Assembly (NCBI GenBank): GCA_921293015.1
Contig: OV121084.1
Coordinates: forward strand, 50,503,864-50,567,863
DNA: 64,000 nucleotides
Direction: 5' to 3'
DNA from: Phorcus lineatus
Taxonomy: Eukaryota; Mollusca; Gastropoda; Trochida; Trochidae
Below are positions 47,810 through 60,042 of this stretch, piece after piece. Below the pieces are notes generated by a model. That model ran no database searches. It was not told the DNA's origin and was given only the letters and a program-made list of their open reading frames with translations. Position numbers and translations under genes: made by a program. The stretch's first letter is position 1; each line of letters opens with the position of its first letter.

Positions 47810-49480
47810 GGTAGATTCTATATACTATCCTTTTGTTTACTATCATGACGAATAAGCTCATGTTTGAACGGAAAGTAAACCATGTCTGCGACCCGAGGAG
47901 AATATTGAGGAAGGTTTACTATCGTGACAATATTTGCGTTTGATTTGGCATTTTCGTCCTCCAAAACAATTTCTAGAAATTTGGGAAGAAATAGTAAAGA
48001 CATTTACTGAAACTAAACAAGGACATATTATTGAATAGTCCTACAAAGCATGTATCTCAAAGTTAGGTCGATAATCATTTTGTCAAAAGATTTCATTTCT
48101 GTTTTTAGATTTCAAAGAATTTCTCTGAATGTTGGTATATATAGATAAATAAATCAACTGTAGAAACAATTGCAGTTCCAAAATATGATACGATCTCGGT
48201 TGCAACAACAATGATGTTCATTATTTATGCTATTTATTCAAAACTTTGGCAAACATTTTTCGCAGCGTCCCTCACTTCCAACTTTTCCGCTATCTTTGAT
48301 GCTCAGACAATAGCAACATGTACGCGGACCTGTGATTGGTTAAATTAAATGAAGGCGAAAGGTCACGGGGAGAGCTCTGGTCAGATCAAGAAATGCAAGG
48401 AAGTATTGAGCTGATTTCAATGAGATTGGATTTAAGAGAGATGCACATTCGATTCAAGTGTCAGTGTTCCTATGTTGTATGCAATTCTTTCCCATCAAAG
48501 GCTATTCAAATCATACTTTCCAATGTCGCCAATGCAACCAGTAGAGTAGTTTGAGGACTTGAATTACAAAATCGTAATTAGTATTGGTACATGTAAGTTG
48601 TGTAAGCAGTCTGCATCCTTTGTTAAAACAGTCCTTTCGCCCTTGAAATACGCACATGTACACAAGTCGCAGAAGAAATGTTATCTTATATTCTTCAGAG
48701 CCAATACATAATACATGTTGCAACCAATACTATTCTAATGAAAGATGCTCGTTGTTAGCTTATCTAAATATTCAAAACGGTACAGAGTTTTGGGAACTGT
48801 GTTTGTTGATGTTCGCATGCATGTAAACGTGATAATATATTATTTTTCAAAAGATATCTACATTTCTAGACCGATAATTGCTTGAATTAGGACAGAGTTT
48901 TTATGGGAATTACTGATGGAGCTGTTTTCGTTGGGAGAGAATGTAGTTACTTAAACTTTTATAACTGACTATAATATAAGTCATACTCAATATAAGATAT
49001 CAATAGTTAAATACTCTACTTGAGCCGATGTGTCACGTCACGATGCTAATCATACAGTCATTTACTTACATAATAATTCGAAATCAGCTATTTGTATGAT
49101 ATTTTGACCTAATTATTTATGACTTGAACGAAATAGTCAATGTGACTTATTTTTAACGTTTTCTTATTATCAGAGATACATACTTTTATCTTCATCTGTC
49201 TACATCATTTGGCAACCTTGCAAGGTAATATTTTTCTCTTACGGAAATTACATTTTGAGACTGGGGCTAACGCTTAACGTTATATTAAACTAAATTCTGA
49301 AAGGTTATAATGTTCATTAATTTATCATCCCTTTCAATGAAACTCATAATGCCAGTCAAAGAATAAGAGCATTGTTTGTAAATCATATGTCAATGTTGTT
49401 ATATTTTCAATTACCTAAAAACATTATATTCCAGTCAACAAGGACTTTAGTTTCGATCCTGTTCACGTATACAACATCTG
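47810..49480. other. No gene supported
   Basis: Around 48250-48400 the DNA is richer in GC, and an ATG at 48350 opens a short MKAKGHGESSGQIKKCK frame, which could be a first exon or promoter area, but no donor is clear. The rest is AT-rich with chance ORFs. Confidence 0.3.
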
Positions 49481-49484
49481 GGAC

Positions 49485-50293
49485 TGTTCATCATACCTCC
49501 TGCCAATTTACATCATACCTCATTCCATCCTATTCCATGTCAACTTCCATGCTATCCCATATCATTGTCCATCGAATCCCATGTCAACTTCAATCGTATC
49601 CAATGTCATCCTTTATCGTATCCCATGCCATCTTCCTTCATATCCCATGCCAACATCCAATATACCCCATTCCAACTTCCATCATACCAAATGCAACCTT
49701 CACCGTATCCAATGCTATCTTCTATCATATCCCATTCCATCTGCAATCATATCTAATTCCAACTTCAATCATACCCCATGCCAACATCCATCATACCCAT
49801 ACCCTCTTCCTTAATACCATATGCGAACTTCTATTATACCTAATTCCAACTTTCATCATACCCAATGCAACCTTCCAAAGTATCCCCTTCCAACTTAAAT
49901 CATATCCCATTCAAACTTTCATTATACCCACAGGGGCGTGTATTGCTTAGAAAAAGCGTAAGAAAGAATATTTGCCTATAGTCCCTTCCCTACCATCATA
50001 CCCTACCCTACCATCATACCGCATTTCAACTGCAATCATACCCAATGCAACTCTCCATCATATCCCACGTCATCTTCCAACATATTCCATTCAAACTTAC
50101 ATCATATCCCATGCCAACTTACACCATACCCTAAGCCAACTTTCATCATACCCCTTGCCAACTTTCATCATACCCCATGCCAACTTCCATCATATCCCAT
50201 TCAAATTCACATCATACCCAATTTCAACTTCTGTCACATCCCATGCGAACTTTCATCATTGCCCATGCCAACTTCCATCATACCCCATGCCAT
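49485..50293. repeat. 22-bp minisatellite array, about 36 units
   Basis: The loose unit is ATCATACCCCATGCC plus AACTTCC, repeated in direct orientation with much substitution (TCATATCCCATTCC, TCGTATCCAATGTC and so on). It is interrupted at 49929-49993 by one unit of hAT-MITE-like sequence. The array makes overlapping ORFs (49372-49950, 49972-50376) with an SYPMPTS/IIPHANFHH periodicity. These are repeat artefacts, because similar ORFs appear in more than one frame. Confidence 0.9.
49929..49993 (+). mobile_element. Single-unit fragment of the hAT MITE left end
   Basis: CACAGGGGCGTGTAT-GCTTAGAAA...AGAAAG...CCTATAG-CCCT-CCCTAC matches the first about 65 bp of the MITE at 45355 (terminal repeat plus one 63-bp unit), with about ten differences. 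It sits inside the 22-bp array, with array units on both sides. No right terminal repeat was found. Confidence 0.7.
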
Positions 50294-50299
50294 ATCGTG

Positions 50300-51095
50300 A
50301 GATTATACAGACATCAGTGGATACTTGTGACCCGGACCTTTTCATCATTTTTTTCTTCGATTCTTTATTTCAGTAGAAACGTACAAACATTTCTACAAGA
50401 CAAAATAACATTTAAAAGAATAGTGAAATGTAATGTGTTGCTTATTTTGATGACAAAAGAAATGAGCGTAAAGTAAGTGCGTCTCTCATAATACATGAGT
50501 ACGACCACGTTCGACGTTGTAAAACATTTTGTAAGTAACAGATATTGATGTATATTTGAATTTATATATATTTGAATAAAAAGTATAGTTCATCTTCAAT
50601 TACATAATCTTTGCAGAGCTTACGAATCTAAGAAATCTAGGTATTCCTTCTCTGCTTCGAGTGTTTTTACGTTTTGGTAAGACACCTATTCTAAGTAATG
50701 TAAGTCTACGTCGTGATTCTCTCGATTTCAAAATTGTAAGGTAAATTTCTATACAAAAAGTCTGTTTGAATGTTGAATATAAGTCTAAAGAAGAATTACA
50801 ATTGAATCAGCATGCATGCTTTGTACTCAACAATCATTTATTCTTAATGCAAAATTATGTAAAAATTCGTTTTTGTTGCCAACACCCTGCTCTTCCCAAA
50901 CAAAAATAAATCTGTACATGAATAACTTTTTTTTACATCCGAAGCCCAAGTTTACACCTTTTCATCAAGGTATCTAGAGATCTATGACTACTTCAATGAA
51001 CTGTTCTACGATATAGTCTCAAAGTTTTGTGAGTGTTTACTTGGGGAGCACCAGTTAATTATTGACGTTGAACTTACTCTTAAGGGACAATTGGA
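50300..51095. other. No gene seen
   Basis: AT-rich intergenic DNA. No motif, repeat edge or splice pair worth calling. Confidence 0.35.
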
Positions 51096-51099
51096 TAAC

Positions 51100-51260
51100 A
51101 TTGCTAGCGCGTAAGTTAAGTGAAGTTATATTCTAGGGGTATATGATTGGAGAAAGGATGACCTTACTGTTACCTTGACACTCTCGAACAGGACTACGGA
51201 TAATCAAGTGGAGTAATGAGGTATTTGACCCTCTAAAGATAATGCATTTGGTAAAACAAA
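51100..51260. repeat. Block homologous to 36640-36810
   Basis: Contains TTTGACCCTCTAAAGATAA followed by TGCATTTGG, shared with the 36.7-kb block. It lies shortly upstream of the exon at 51560 and could be part of that gene's 5' region or a dispersed repeat. Confidence 0.4.
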
Positions 51261-51570
51261 TAATCGTTGTGGAAAATTTATAGAAATAGAATTTTCAAAC
51301 ACCACTTTGAAATTTTGAAACTATTTTTGCGTAATCTTTTCAAAACTTTCCTTTTAACCAAATGTATTACAGCGAACATTTTCATGGTCATCATCACACT
51401 AAATGGTTCCCCCTTGTTTGAATATTTTTGGCAGGGGACATTGCCATGTAGTGGCAAACATTGACATTGTTTAATTCAGGAATCATAGTTAAAGGATTCA
51501 TTGAAAACCTTATTGCTGGGAAGATGGCCTTTATTGCAAATTTTAAAAATTTATTTCAGATTCTGTCATC

Positions 51571-51825
51571 ATGGTATCGAAACTGTTTTTGATTATGACT
51601 GGCATTATGCTTGTGAATGGCAGTTTCCATTCTGACTACTACCGCAGGAAAAGGAACCCTAGAGGAGACTACAGAGCCACATCGGAAATTATTCATTGTT
51701 CAGTAGTTTGTAGCCAACATGGATGCTGCACCTTTTCCTTTGACAATTCAAACCGATGTAACTTTTACAAAAACCTTACTTTCTCGGGCATACAGTACAA
51801 CAGCTGGCACAGTGTCGAATGCAAG
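51571..51825 (+). CDS. First coding exon of a small secreted cysteine-rich protein
   Basis: The exon begins at 51560 after acceptor TTTATTTCAG, with 11 nt of 5' UTR, and ATG in good context (ATCATGG) at 51571. It ends at 51825 (TGCAAG|GTTTGT) in phase 0, giving 85 codons. Residues 1-17 (MVSKLFLIMTGIMLVNG) form a clear signal peptide. A basic stretch follows (DYYRRKRNPRGDYR), then a cysteine cluster HCSVVCSQHGCCTFSFD, RCNFYK and a final VEC. C-x3-C-x3-GC-C/x-x-F-x-F is reminiscent of PAN/Apple-type modules, but that is only a suggestion. The frame stays open past the donor to 51972. Support for the splice site comes from the paralogue at 60495-60746, where similarity ends at the same TGCAAG|GTTTGTATC. 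The probable last exon is at 54279. Confidence 0.8.
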
Positions 51826-52123
51826 GTTTGTATCAAATCAGGATATCTTATCGCTTTAGCATTTGATACCGGATACCTTTCAACATCCAGCTTCTTAGAT
51901 AATTCTGAGGTTTTTATGCCCGTTTTTGCAACTCCTGTAGATACCATAGGTGGGGTTTTTTCGTGTCAGTAGACAAATGTTTTAGTTCTAGTTTCAGTTA
52001 ATTTTAGTTCTAAAGCTAATTTTGTAAAAAAAAAATTGCTTTCTAGTTTTTGTTTGTCTAGAATTTGGGCTACGTTGAAAAGTGTCAGCAACTGACTCTA
52101 TCAAGAGACATTCCTTTATTCAG

Positions 52124-52230
52124 AGGTGGTGAAACCTTAGATACCTCGTCAAATGTAGATTGGATCCTTACTAATATAAACATAAGCATTGAATGTGTAC
52201 AAGTCAGAAGAAGTCAGTACTAGTAATCAT
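52124..52230 (+). other. Possible internal exon, unproven
   Basis: An acceptor-like CATTCCTTTATTCAG precedes a frame reading GGETLDTSSNVDWILTNINI and ECVQVRRSQY before a stop at 52221-52223. It looks coding, but its phase (2) does not fit the phase-0 donor at 51825, and no donor before the stop is convincing. It is given as a candidate only. Confidence 0.15.
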
Positions 52231-52349
52231 CACTGTAACAAGTGTCACAAACGACACTCAAATGAATATGGACTGTAAATGTTGGACCCGTACAGAGCAG
52301 ACAGTTCTTCATTCTTGCAGAAGAGTCGCAAAGTCTCGGAGTTCTTTGA

Positions 52350-52350
52350 G

Positions 52351-52398
<48 letters not shown>

Positions 52399-52404
52399 CC
52401 CCCC
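52350..52404. repeat. Poly-C tract, 48 C plus CGCCCCCC
   Basis: An uninterrupted run of 48 cytosines (52350-52397) is followed by G and six more C. It generates polyproline ORFs in two frames, which should not be read as genes. Such a tract can form i-motif or G-quadruplex structures, and its true length is doubtful in any assembly. Confidence 0.95.
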
Positions 52405-52639
52405 AACATCCAGCCCGAGAACCCAGATACTGGTGTCTTTGTGCTGCACAGGAATGCTGTTAAACAACGGTCAGGATGTTTATCCTTAAATGCCTCAAAT
52501 GTTATTTATTTTGAAGAGAACTAAATTTTTCTCATATGGCCAAATTAAAAGCAACTTATTATTTAGTTTATTAGTTTTTCGTTATTCAAATAATGAATAA
52601 GTAACTGGCTCATATTTGAATAACAAATAACTCACTGGT

Positions 52640-53100
52640 AAGTTATTTGTTTTATAAATAATAAATTGGTTAGCCGTTTCCTATTAAAATCGTGTTTATT
52701 AAATGTTAGCATGGATAGCTTTTTCCGTGGAGTGTCGGGTCAGACATAGATCACGCGTGTCTCACTTACAATATGTACATGTACAACAACTTATTTGGCA
52801 TGAATGAACTCATTTTTCAGTGACCCCATATAACACACGCCAGCCAGACTCACATCCCCTCCCCGAACCAAACATACCTTAGATATGTGTAATATGCCTG
52901 TGTTATACCTGATATACCGAAACTTGACTTTGAATAAATAAATGGTTAGTTATGCGTTTTTTAATAAGTAACTGGTGGAGCATTTCCAATTCAAATTGTG
53001 TATCTTAAAGGTCAGCATGGACAGCTTTTCCGTTGAGGGTCGGATGAGATTTAGATCAACACGCACGGCAACTTAATTACTCTCTGTGAAACAACTTCTT
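52640..53100. repeat. Local tandem duplication, offset about 300 bp
   Basis: GTTAGCATGGATAGCTTTTT...GTGTCGGGT-AGA-ATAGATCA (about 52705) recurs as GGTCAGCATGGACAGCTTTT...GGGTCGG-TGAGATTTAGATCA (about 53010). Matched flanks include GGTTAGCCGTTTCC versus GGTGGAGCATTTCC. It probably lies within an intron of the secreted-protein gene. Confidence 0.6.
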
Positions 53101-54278
53101 TGTCTTCTGCACAATCTAAATATCTCGAACTTGACTGTCTTCTTATCTGCAAAGTATGAAAAGATTTAGTTTTTGTTACAGCTTTACTAACCAATGCTGC
53201 TATTCAAGGGTATCAGGTTTTTTTTTTTTAAATTCTTATTGTCAATTAAAAGTGGACTAAATGCCTAAAATCATGTGCTGTTAGTTATAAAGTTATTAGT
53301 TATAATCTCTTAACCTTTGAAATTCATGTATTGTTCTAAAATATAATGTAAAGGAGATAACTTTTCATTGGCAGTAATGTAAATGTACTATCCATAAAAA
53401 ATTGACTTATCCATGAAAACATGTTCTAACATGAAAACGTTTCAACACTCATGTAACAATGATAACAATGATATGCGCTTTTTGCAGGTAACACCTGAAC
53501 ACAAAAGAACGAGGAATATATCCAAAGGCAAGTTTAATGTTAGTTCAATCTTCTCACTTTAACCTATTACTCGTAAAACGCTGCGTTTTTAACTTGGGTA
53601 CTAGCAGGGACTGTATCCGATTGCTTTTGCACATCAACCAATCAGCGACGAGGCTTGAAAATGGTGAACACGATTTGATATTTAGCGGGGCTACGATTGT
53701 TTGAATTCATAGAAGTCTTATCTTAATGACATTGGATAAACTACAACAAGGGTAGATAGATCATTAACATTTTATTTATGTTTTAATTGACTAGCTTCAA
53801 ATGACAAATTTACAAGTATGGACTTCGATATTGTTTATCTTTATAGACTGACCCTTTTTAATGGGCAAAATATTCTATACCATATTTCAGTGAGGTTATC
53901 AACGTACATGTATTAGTAAAGTATTACAAACATAAATGGCGGTTTATTCAACCAAGGAATTTCGAGGAAAAATCGGATATACGGTAATCACTGAATAACT
54001 GTATTAGTGGATAGTGGAAAAACACAATTTGTGTAAGAAACTCGCGTCTTTTTGAGGAAAACAAGTCTTTTTGTAACAGAGTATTTCTCACAATCACACA
54101 TTCTTCAAGTCAGAATTCACGTCTGCCAAGACTACTTTCAACAAGATTTCAGCTTTTTCGTTCTGGAAGAGACGATAGAGAAAGGTTTATAATATTTTTA
54201 TAAATGGGTTTGTTTAATTCATGATTTTGGCTCAGGTACAACTGTGGTAAATCATTGGAACATTTACTCTTTTTCAAG

Positions 54279-54487
54279 GTAACAGAGGGTCCTCTCGGAC
54301 AACAAAACTTAGAAAGCACGGTAATGAGGGTTCTACCACTACATCGATTAATGAAGACGATTGGCGTGGCCAGGATACTTTTCAAAATTATCAAAGATTA
54401 AGAACAAATCATGGAGGGCCCAGGGAAGCCGTTGATGATGAAGGGGATTGGCATGAGTCAGATAATGTAAATGACGATGGACCCTAG
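54279..54487 (+). CDS. Probable last coding exon, acidic hydrophilic tail
   Basis: A strong acceptor (CATTTACTCTTTTTCAAG, AG at 54277-54278) opens an exon whose frame, entered in phase 1, runs 68 codons to TAG at 54485-54487. The peptide starts basic and Ser/Thr-rich (RGSSRTTKLRKHGNEG) and becomes acidic (DDWRGQDTFQNY, AVDDEGDWHESDNVNDDGP). There is no membrane segment; it looks like a disordered or cytoplasmic C-terminal tail. AATAAA near 54849 could be the polyadenylation signal. The strand and distance make it a likely 3' end of the gene starting at 51571, but the connecting exons are not found, so the link is inference. A longer minus-strand ORF over the same bases (54758-54348) is taken as its shadow. 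Confidence 0.5.
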
Positions 54488-54489
54488 CG

Positions 54490-56900
54490 AGCATTTCACA
54501 ATAATCTGAACATACACCTTGGTCTGCGAACTTAGATGTTGCAAGAGCTGCCTGGTTTATTAAAGGTGTTAAATCAGAAACACATGAAAGTTTTAAAACA
54601 TAAAATATTAAAGTTCTTGATGTATGCAAGTTGACAAGTTGTCTTTTCATGGAAGTACTTTTTTTCATTCCTACTACCCCTTCGTCATTCTTGTCTCTCT
54701 CCTTTGTAACGACAAAAACAACCCAGTGATATGTGGAAAATTTACTTAAATTGAACAACTCCTGACCTTGCTTCTTGCGTAAAGGAACGTTACAAGGAGT
54801 TAGGATACTTGTTAAACGATACTTGTCATTATAATAGTTCTATTTTAAAATAAACTTAAACTGCTACAACTAAAGAAGGAGAGTGATTATTCTGAAAACT
54901 GAAAACGCAACGAAAGCCGTAATTCATGCATTTCCATTGTGAACATGTTACAACAATTAATACTGGTTTTAAAGATATTGGACCGACCCTTCATTAAAAG
55001 ATTCTTTGCCACATAGAGGCCTGTATAATCTTGCTTTGGATCAACGTTTAGGCTTTCTCGAAGTGGAATATTGGTATGCACTCATGAAACAGAAAACTAT
55101 GTTCAAATGAATAAGAGTTATTTGACTGCTCAAATGGCGACTGCTGACAAGCTTATATATGTATATATATTTTTAAAAAACTACGTCGAAATGCAATACG
55201 ATTATTAGGCTCTACAGTGCCTATTTTCATCAATCCTTGTCATCGATTGAACAACACTTAAATGTTTCACCATTATGGTTTAAGAGTCACAACTACACCT
55301 TACAACATGCGTCAATTATCTTTTTATTTGTGATTAAAATCGCCATCAGGTGTCGTCATAGAAATTTTAATTTCGTTTAAACACTGAACGAAGTTTTAAC
55401 TTCCAAACCTTTATATGTGACAAATCGGTTTAACAAAACACAAGTAATTCATACATATTCACAAAAATTAATATGTCATTGAAATTTGCTCAGTCTTTTT
55501 TTTTCAAACTAGGACGTTATCCGTCGATTGTAGTGTATAATTAGAATATTCGAAACAATGATCCAATCACGATGATTAAGACGGAGTAATTACGAATTGA
55601 ACAGGGTATTGAACCCATATAACAATGCAAAGTTACTAAGACTACCGTTTCATGTGAGAGCGACTCTACGCTTCTTTCCTCTTCTCCATTACAGACTATT
55701 CAACGCATTTTCTGGACTAAATTAAAGGGGAGGCGTAACGCATAATTTTTATTACCATCTATATTCGTATCACTTAATAGAATGAGCCAAAAGGTGAGAA
55801 AAAAATGCACTTTGATTCGATTATGAAGACCCCTTTTATTTCCCGGCTTTGGATAACTGCATACTTTGATTGAGAAAAGCTTCGACAATTTCATCGAAAA
55901 ATGACTGAAAGCCACGCCAATTGTGTGACGTAGTATGCGGCCACTGAACTCCAGGGCTTTGTTTTTGTATGTAAGCTAATTCAAAAGCCAAAAAGGGGGA
56001 ATAGTAAATTTTAGATCTTGGATGGTGAAAGATCCACCACTATTGAAAAACACGTATTGTCATATGATATGATTCTTGACGAATGATATGATTCTTGATG
56101 TATGATTATTCATCGATATGAAGTGTAAATTGTCTCGAAATAAATAAAAGTTTCGAAATAATGGGACACTTCTAATTTAAGTTACAAATACATTTACCTT
56201 TACTGTGGTGACATTTGTATCATATTTCGCAGAAAATATTTTTTACTTTCGTGACAACTTAATACTAAAGTAAATTTTAATCTAACATATCTTGTTTTCT
56301 TCAAATGGTTGTCATCATCGATATAAAAACATGATCCCATTCTCCTTCTCTTAATTTATTGGTTGAAAATTTATTCTACAAGTTCATTTGTTCATAACGG
56401 TTTGACGTCGTAAAATTATACTTAGTGGCAGTCGATTTTCAAGAGTTTATTATGACAATACGTTTCACAAATGTCGTCCCTATTCACCAATGGAGCCGTT
56501 GTTTATCGGCCGATTTCAGAATTTTAAGTTAAGTCTCTGTCAAGTTCGAATACACTTTAAATAATCCAAAAGGTTGCCTTGGGGCATTACAGTTCATCTT
56601 TAAGAAAAAGTAGAACAAAATCTGAAGGTAATAGCGAAATCATTTTACAATATTGTGTTAAAATGTGGGAGATCAATTTACATATGATTAACATATTCAT
56701 AACATTAAAAAAGGAAGTAGACTTAATATTCTTACACATCATACGAACTAAATCAGAGCCAACGGTTTTCTTCTGCGCATATATAATGGTTTTATTAATC
56801 AATTTATTTATTCCGCATATACACGTAATGCATAAAGCTTCATATCTAAATTAAAAATGATATGTCCTCGAATAAAGGCGTGTTGTTGAAATTCTTTTTT
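54490..56900. other. No gene recognised
   Basis: It includes a possible 3' UTR at first, then AT-rich DNA. A small direct duplication of GATATGATTCTTGA occurs at about 56066-56100. ORFs near 56579-56854 on both strands are AT-driven and have no motif. Confidence 0.35.
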
Positions 56901-56912
56901 TTTTGGAGTTTT

Positions 56913-57013
56913 TTAAACCGGCAGGAAACAAACTCATGTACCGACGTTTCGCAAATAAGAAACCACTGCCAAGCACATCAGACAAGATTTTGGACATCCT
57001 TGCGCTTCTATGA
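56913..57013 (+). other. Short coding-like island, frame ambiguous
   Basis: About 100 bp is much richer in GC than the surroundings, preceded by a pyrimidine-rich run ending GGAG. One plus-strand frame gives KPAGNKLMYRRFANKKPLPS...DILALL and TGA at 57011. A second, also open, gives NRQETNSCTDVSQIRN...RFYDL. A genuine last exon or an old coding remnant is possible; neither frame matches a known family. Confidence 0.2.
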
Positions 57014-57014
57014 C

Positions 57015-59770
57015 CTATAAGGGCCAAACCCACGTGTTTTAGTCGATATTTTTATATGTTATGGTTTCTTCTACGACAACGACAACAGAAATTATATTTA
57101 CATTGTTGTTTAAGATGAAATTGAATCATTACAATCTTCCACAGAACGTAAAGTTTGCACATGTAGGTGCTCACAAGGTTAAGGGGAATGTGATTGAAAT
57201 TGAAATGGTACAACCTCCTTCCTAAACAAAGCACAAACTAGTTTACTTCCAAGTCTTCTTCTATGCATTCAATGTCAAGTTAGTACCATTCTCTCCCGTC
57301 AGAGATGGCTAGAGTTATAAACTCCTTCATTAACCTCTGTTCTAATACGAGCGGTTCCCATGCTACCGGTAGGTTCTCCTAGCGGCAAAGATTGTTTTAC
57401 CAATTAAATCACCGTTTACATTGATATAACATTTGTTGTCGCTGCGGCCAATACATTAGCTTATTAAGGCTAAAAATGATTTGAAATCCAATGCACATGT
57501 GACTCAATTCTAGCTTTTCCCGAAGCATTCGGAAAAGAATGAGGCTTTTCGAATGATTACTTTTGAAACTGTGTCGCTGATTGCACAACTAACACTGAGT
57601 GCATCCAAACAGGCTATATTTTTTCTAGCCCGAGAAGACCTCGTATTTGAATAAGTGTTATATGAGGAAATTTATTTATTTTGAGCTACCTCCGCGGGGG
57701 GAGAGGGAATAAGCGCTAGAAAGAAATAGATTATCATAAAGTATATTTGACCGCTGCTTTGTGTCTACGAAGTTGATTTAAAGATAAATGAATATCGATT
57801 AGAGGAACAAAAAAACGAAAAATCACATAATATGCCCACTGGCCAAAACAACTATCGGTTAATACGTTAGACGATTAAATCATTTGCATTTAGCTTTCAT
57901 GAAACGTAATATCCGGAAGTATAGTCTATATTGTATATACAACATTTAAGCTGATATGTATCAGGGTGTGTTAGGAGCTCTGCCAATATACAGAATTCGA
58001 TGTAGCGGGGTGTCTACCTCAGACTCCTGTGTTTTTGTGTTCTGCTCACTCGAAAATATCCTATTTTAACCTGGTGACTCTGTAGTCATAGGCATTATCA
58101 TCTTGAAATATGAAACATACACGCATTACATTACATTACACGCGCCCATCGATAACTAACCCAATTTCTACGCTGCCGACGGCATTGACGCACAGTTGAC
58201 ATAAGCTGGCGATATGATGGAGACACAACACGGCACGCATGCAAATGGGCTGTATGTACCCGATTTTTACTCGTTTGGAGTGTAACTCGAATTACAGAAA
58301 CTTGGTACAAATTTACAGAAAGCTGATTGGCCGTTTGTGTTCGATTTCGCAGAACCTATGTACGAATGTTCCGATACTGGCCTTATGTAATGGCTCTCGG
58401 ACGATCTGAACGAGGTTATTATCATCATTGTGTGTTTGTTGGTACGGGTCCCATAGTCTGCTGATCACAGACTGACACATTAAACATGTTGACTACTGCT
58501 CGCTGTGTAGAACCAATTTGAAGCATGCCGATAGCACGTAGACATCCATCGTGTCGAAGACTTCTCATTGCAAATGAAACGTAACACCCTAAAACAATAT
58601 ACGCTATACAGTAAATCTTATGCAAGAACCGATAGGGGATTAAACATCAATCCTTCGATTGAGTGTCAAATTTACCAATGAACCCCCCCCCCCCCCCTCT
58701 CGCTTACATCTTATGAGGTCTATATTTGTACATTTCATTATCTGTTATCATCATCATCATCTTCCAAACAGGCGAAATATGCGAAAATATATTTTCAATG
58801 CAGCTGTTTGTGGCTTTTTAAACAATCATTTAGGATCTTGTACCTACCAAAATGCTTTCTCTTGTTTATATCAGATTCATGATCACATAAGATTTTTATG
58901 AGGAAAAAGTACACTTGAAACCCAAGAGCAACCAAATTTAAATGGTTATTTTACAATCTAGAAATACCTAACAGAATTATAAATGTACTAATAGCTAGCT
59001 ATGACATATGCTCGTTATAATTATTCGTTACTTAAAATACAAACACTAGTTTCTGTTAAAGAACTATTACAACAACTACTATTAATAAGATGAAATCAAA
59101 GAGATACTTGTAATTTACTGTAAAACAAATAACATTTTACGAAAGCAAATGCCGTTTTTGGTTTATAAACTGTATACAAAATTTTGGACAATGTCCATGT
59201 AGTTGTTAATGCGTATTACTGCAAGGATACCTTAAGTATATCCTGTCTGAGAGAAATAATTCTATTACCGGAATCCATATAACATTTATTTTTAAATATT
59301 GTTGTGCGCTGGTGCGAATATTTTTTCTTTCACACATCAGACTTCGTAGATATTACGATTTCAAAGAAGTTCTGACGTCTCATCTTACATACATCTTGTG
59401 CCTCCACGTGTCAATTATTTACACCGCAGATTTTTTTACATCTCATTTGGCGCTAACTTTATTATTCATTGATGTGATTTGAGATTACATGAATTTCAAG
59501 AAACATGTAAGAATTACCTAGATCAAGCAAATGAATCATCAAGATATAGATTTATTACAAGTTAAATCTACAAGTATTCCACTGCAAGGTAATTCTATCA
59601 TCGTGAAATGCAAGATAACAATCATTTACTCTGATTTTGATCGATATCTGACTCAAATACTTACTACCTTTTAATATTTTTTTTCTATCGTTATGCGGTA
59701 CATATTGACATTTGTTGCCAAAATGTTTCATGGATTAAGGATGTGACATGTTTTCTCTGTGGCTATATTT
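57015..59770. other. No gene supported; one 15-C run
   Basis: 57290-58600 is less AT-rich than average, and an ATG at 58214 opens MMETQHGTHANGLYVPD, which might be a first exon, but its donor is weak. A run of 15 C lies at 58683-58697. The remainder is AT-rich, without features. Confidence 0.3.
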
Positions 59771-59771
59771 A

Positions 59772-59915
59772 TGTGACAGGGTGAAATAAAAGCATTCCTA
59801 CTGGCTTTGGCCAGAGGGATATCTCTTTGGCTGAATCGGTAGAGTGTAGGACACTCACCCGGAGGTCCCGGGTTCGAATACCGCGGGAGGTGATCTCACA
59901 ATCACTTCTGTTACA
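59772..59915 (+). repeat. 5' LTR with pol III A and B boxes
   Basis: Inside the LTR, TGGCTGAATCGG (59828-59839) fits a tRNA box A and GGTTCGAATACC (59871-59882) a near-consensus box B, 31 bp apart, as in a tRNA gene. The sequence between them resembles a tRNA with D-loop GGTAGAG. The T-stem is imperfect, with extra bases, so it is tRNA-like rather than a working tRNA gene. Pol III transcription from the LTR is inference. Confidence 0.85.
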
Positions 59916-59917
59916 TT

Positions 59918-59935
59918 TGGCGCCCAACGTGGGGC
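59918..59935 (+). other. Primer binding site, tRNA-Lys type
   Basis: TGGCGCCCAACGTGGGGC begins with TGG, the complement of the CCA tail of tRNA. It matches the primer site used by elements primed with tRNA-Lys(1,2). It stands two bases inside the left LTR, the standard position. Confidence 0.9.
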
Positions 59936-60042
59936 CGGGGCAACTCCCTAGTGCTCACTGCACCCTGAGTACGTCGAACTGAGGTGCTTGATAACTCCAA
60001 ATGGCTGGACTCGAGGACGAGTCACTTGTGGAGGGGGGTGTA

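Noticed and set aside
49372-50376. ORFs of 192 and 134 codons with a repeated SYPMPTS-like pattern
   Set aside because: They are translations of the 22-bp minisatellite; similar ORFs arise in several frames.
52193-52524. Polyproline ORFs in two frames
   Set aside because: Produced by the poly-C tract.
54348-54758. 136-codon minus-strand ORF
   Set aside because: Mostly antisense to the probable last exon at 54279-54487, with no motif of its own.
59822-59890. A functional tRNA gene in the LTR
   Set aside because: The T-stem and acceptor do not pair properly; it is tRNA-like promoter sequence in a retroelement LTR.
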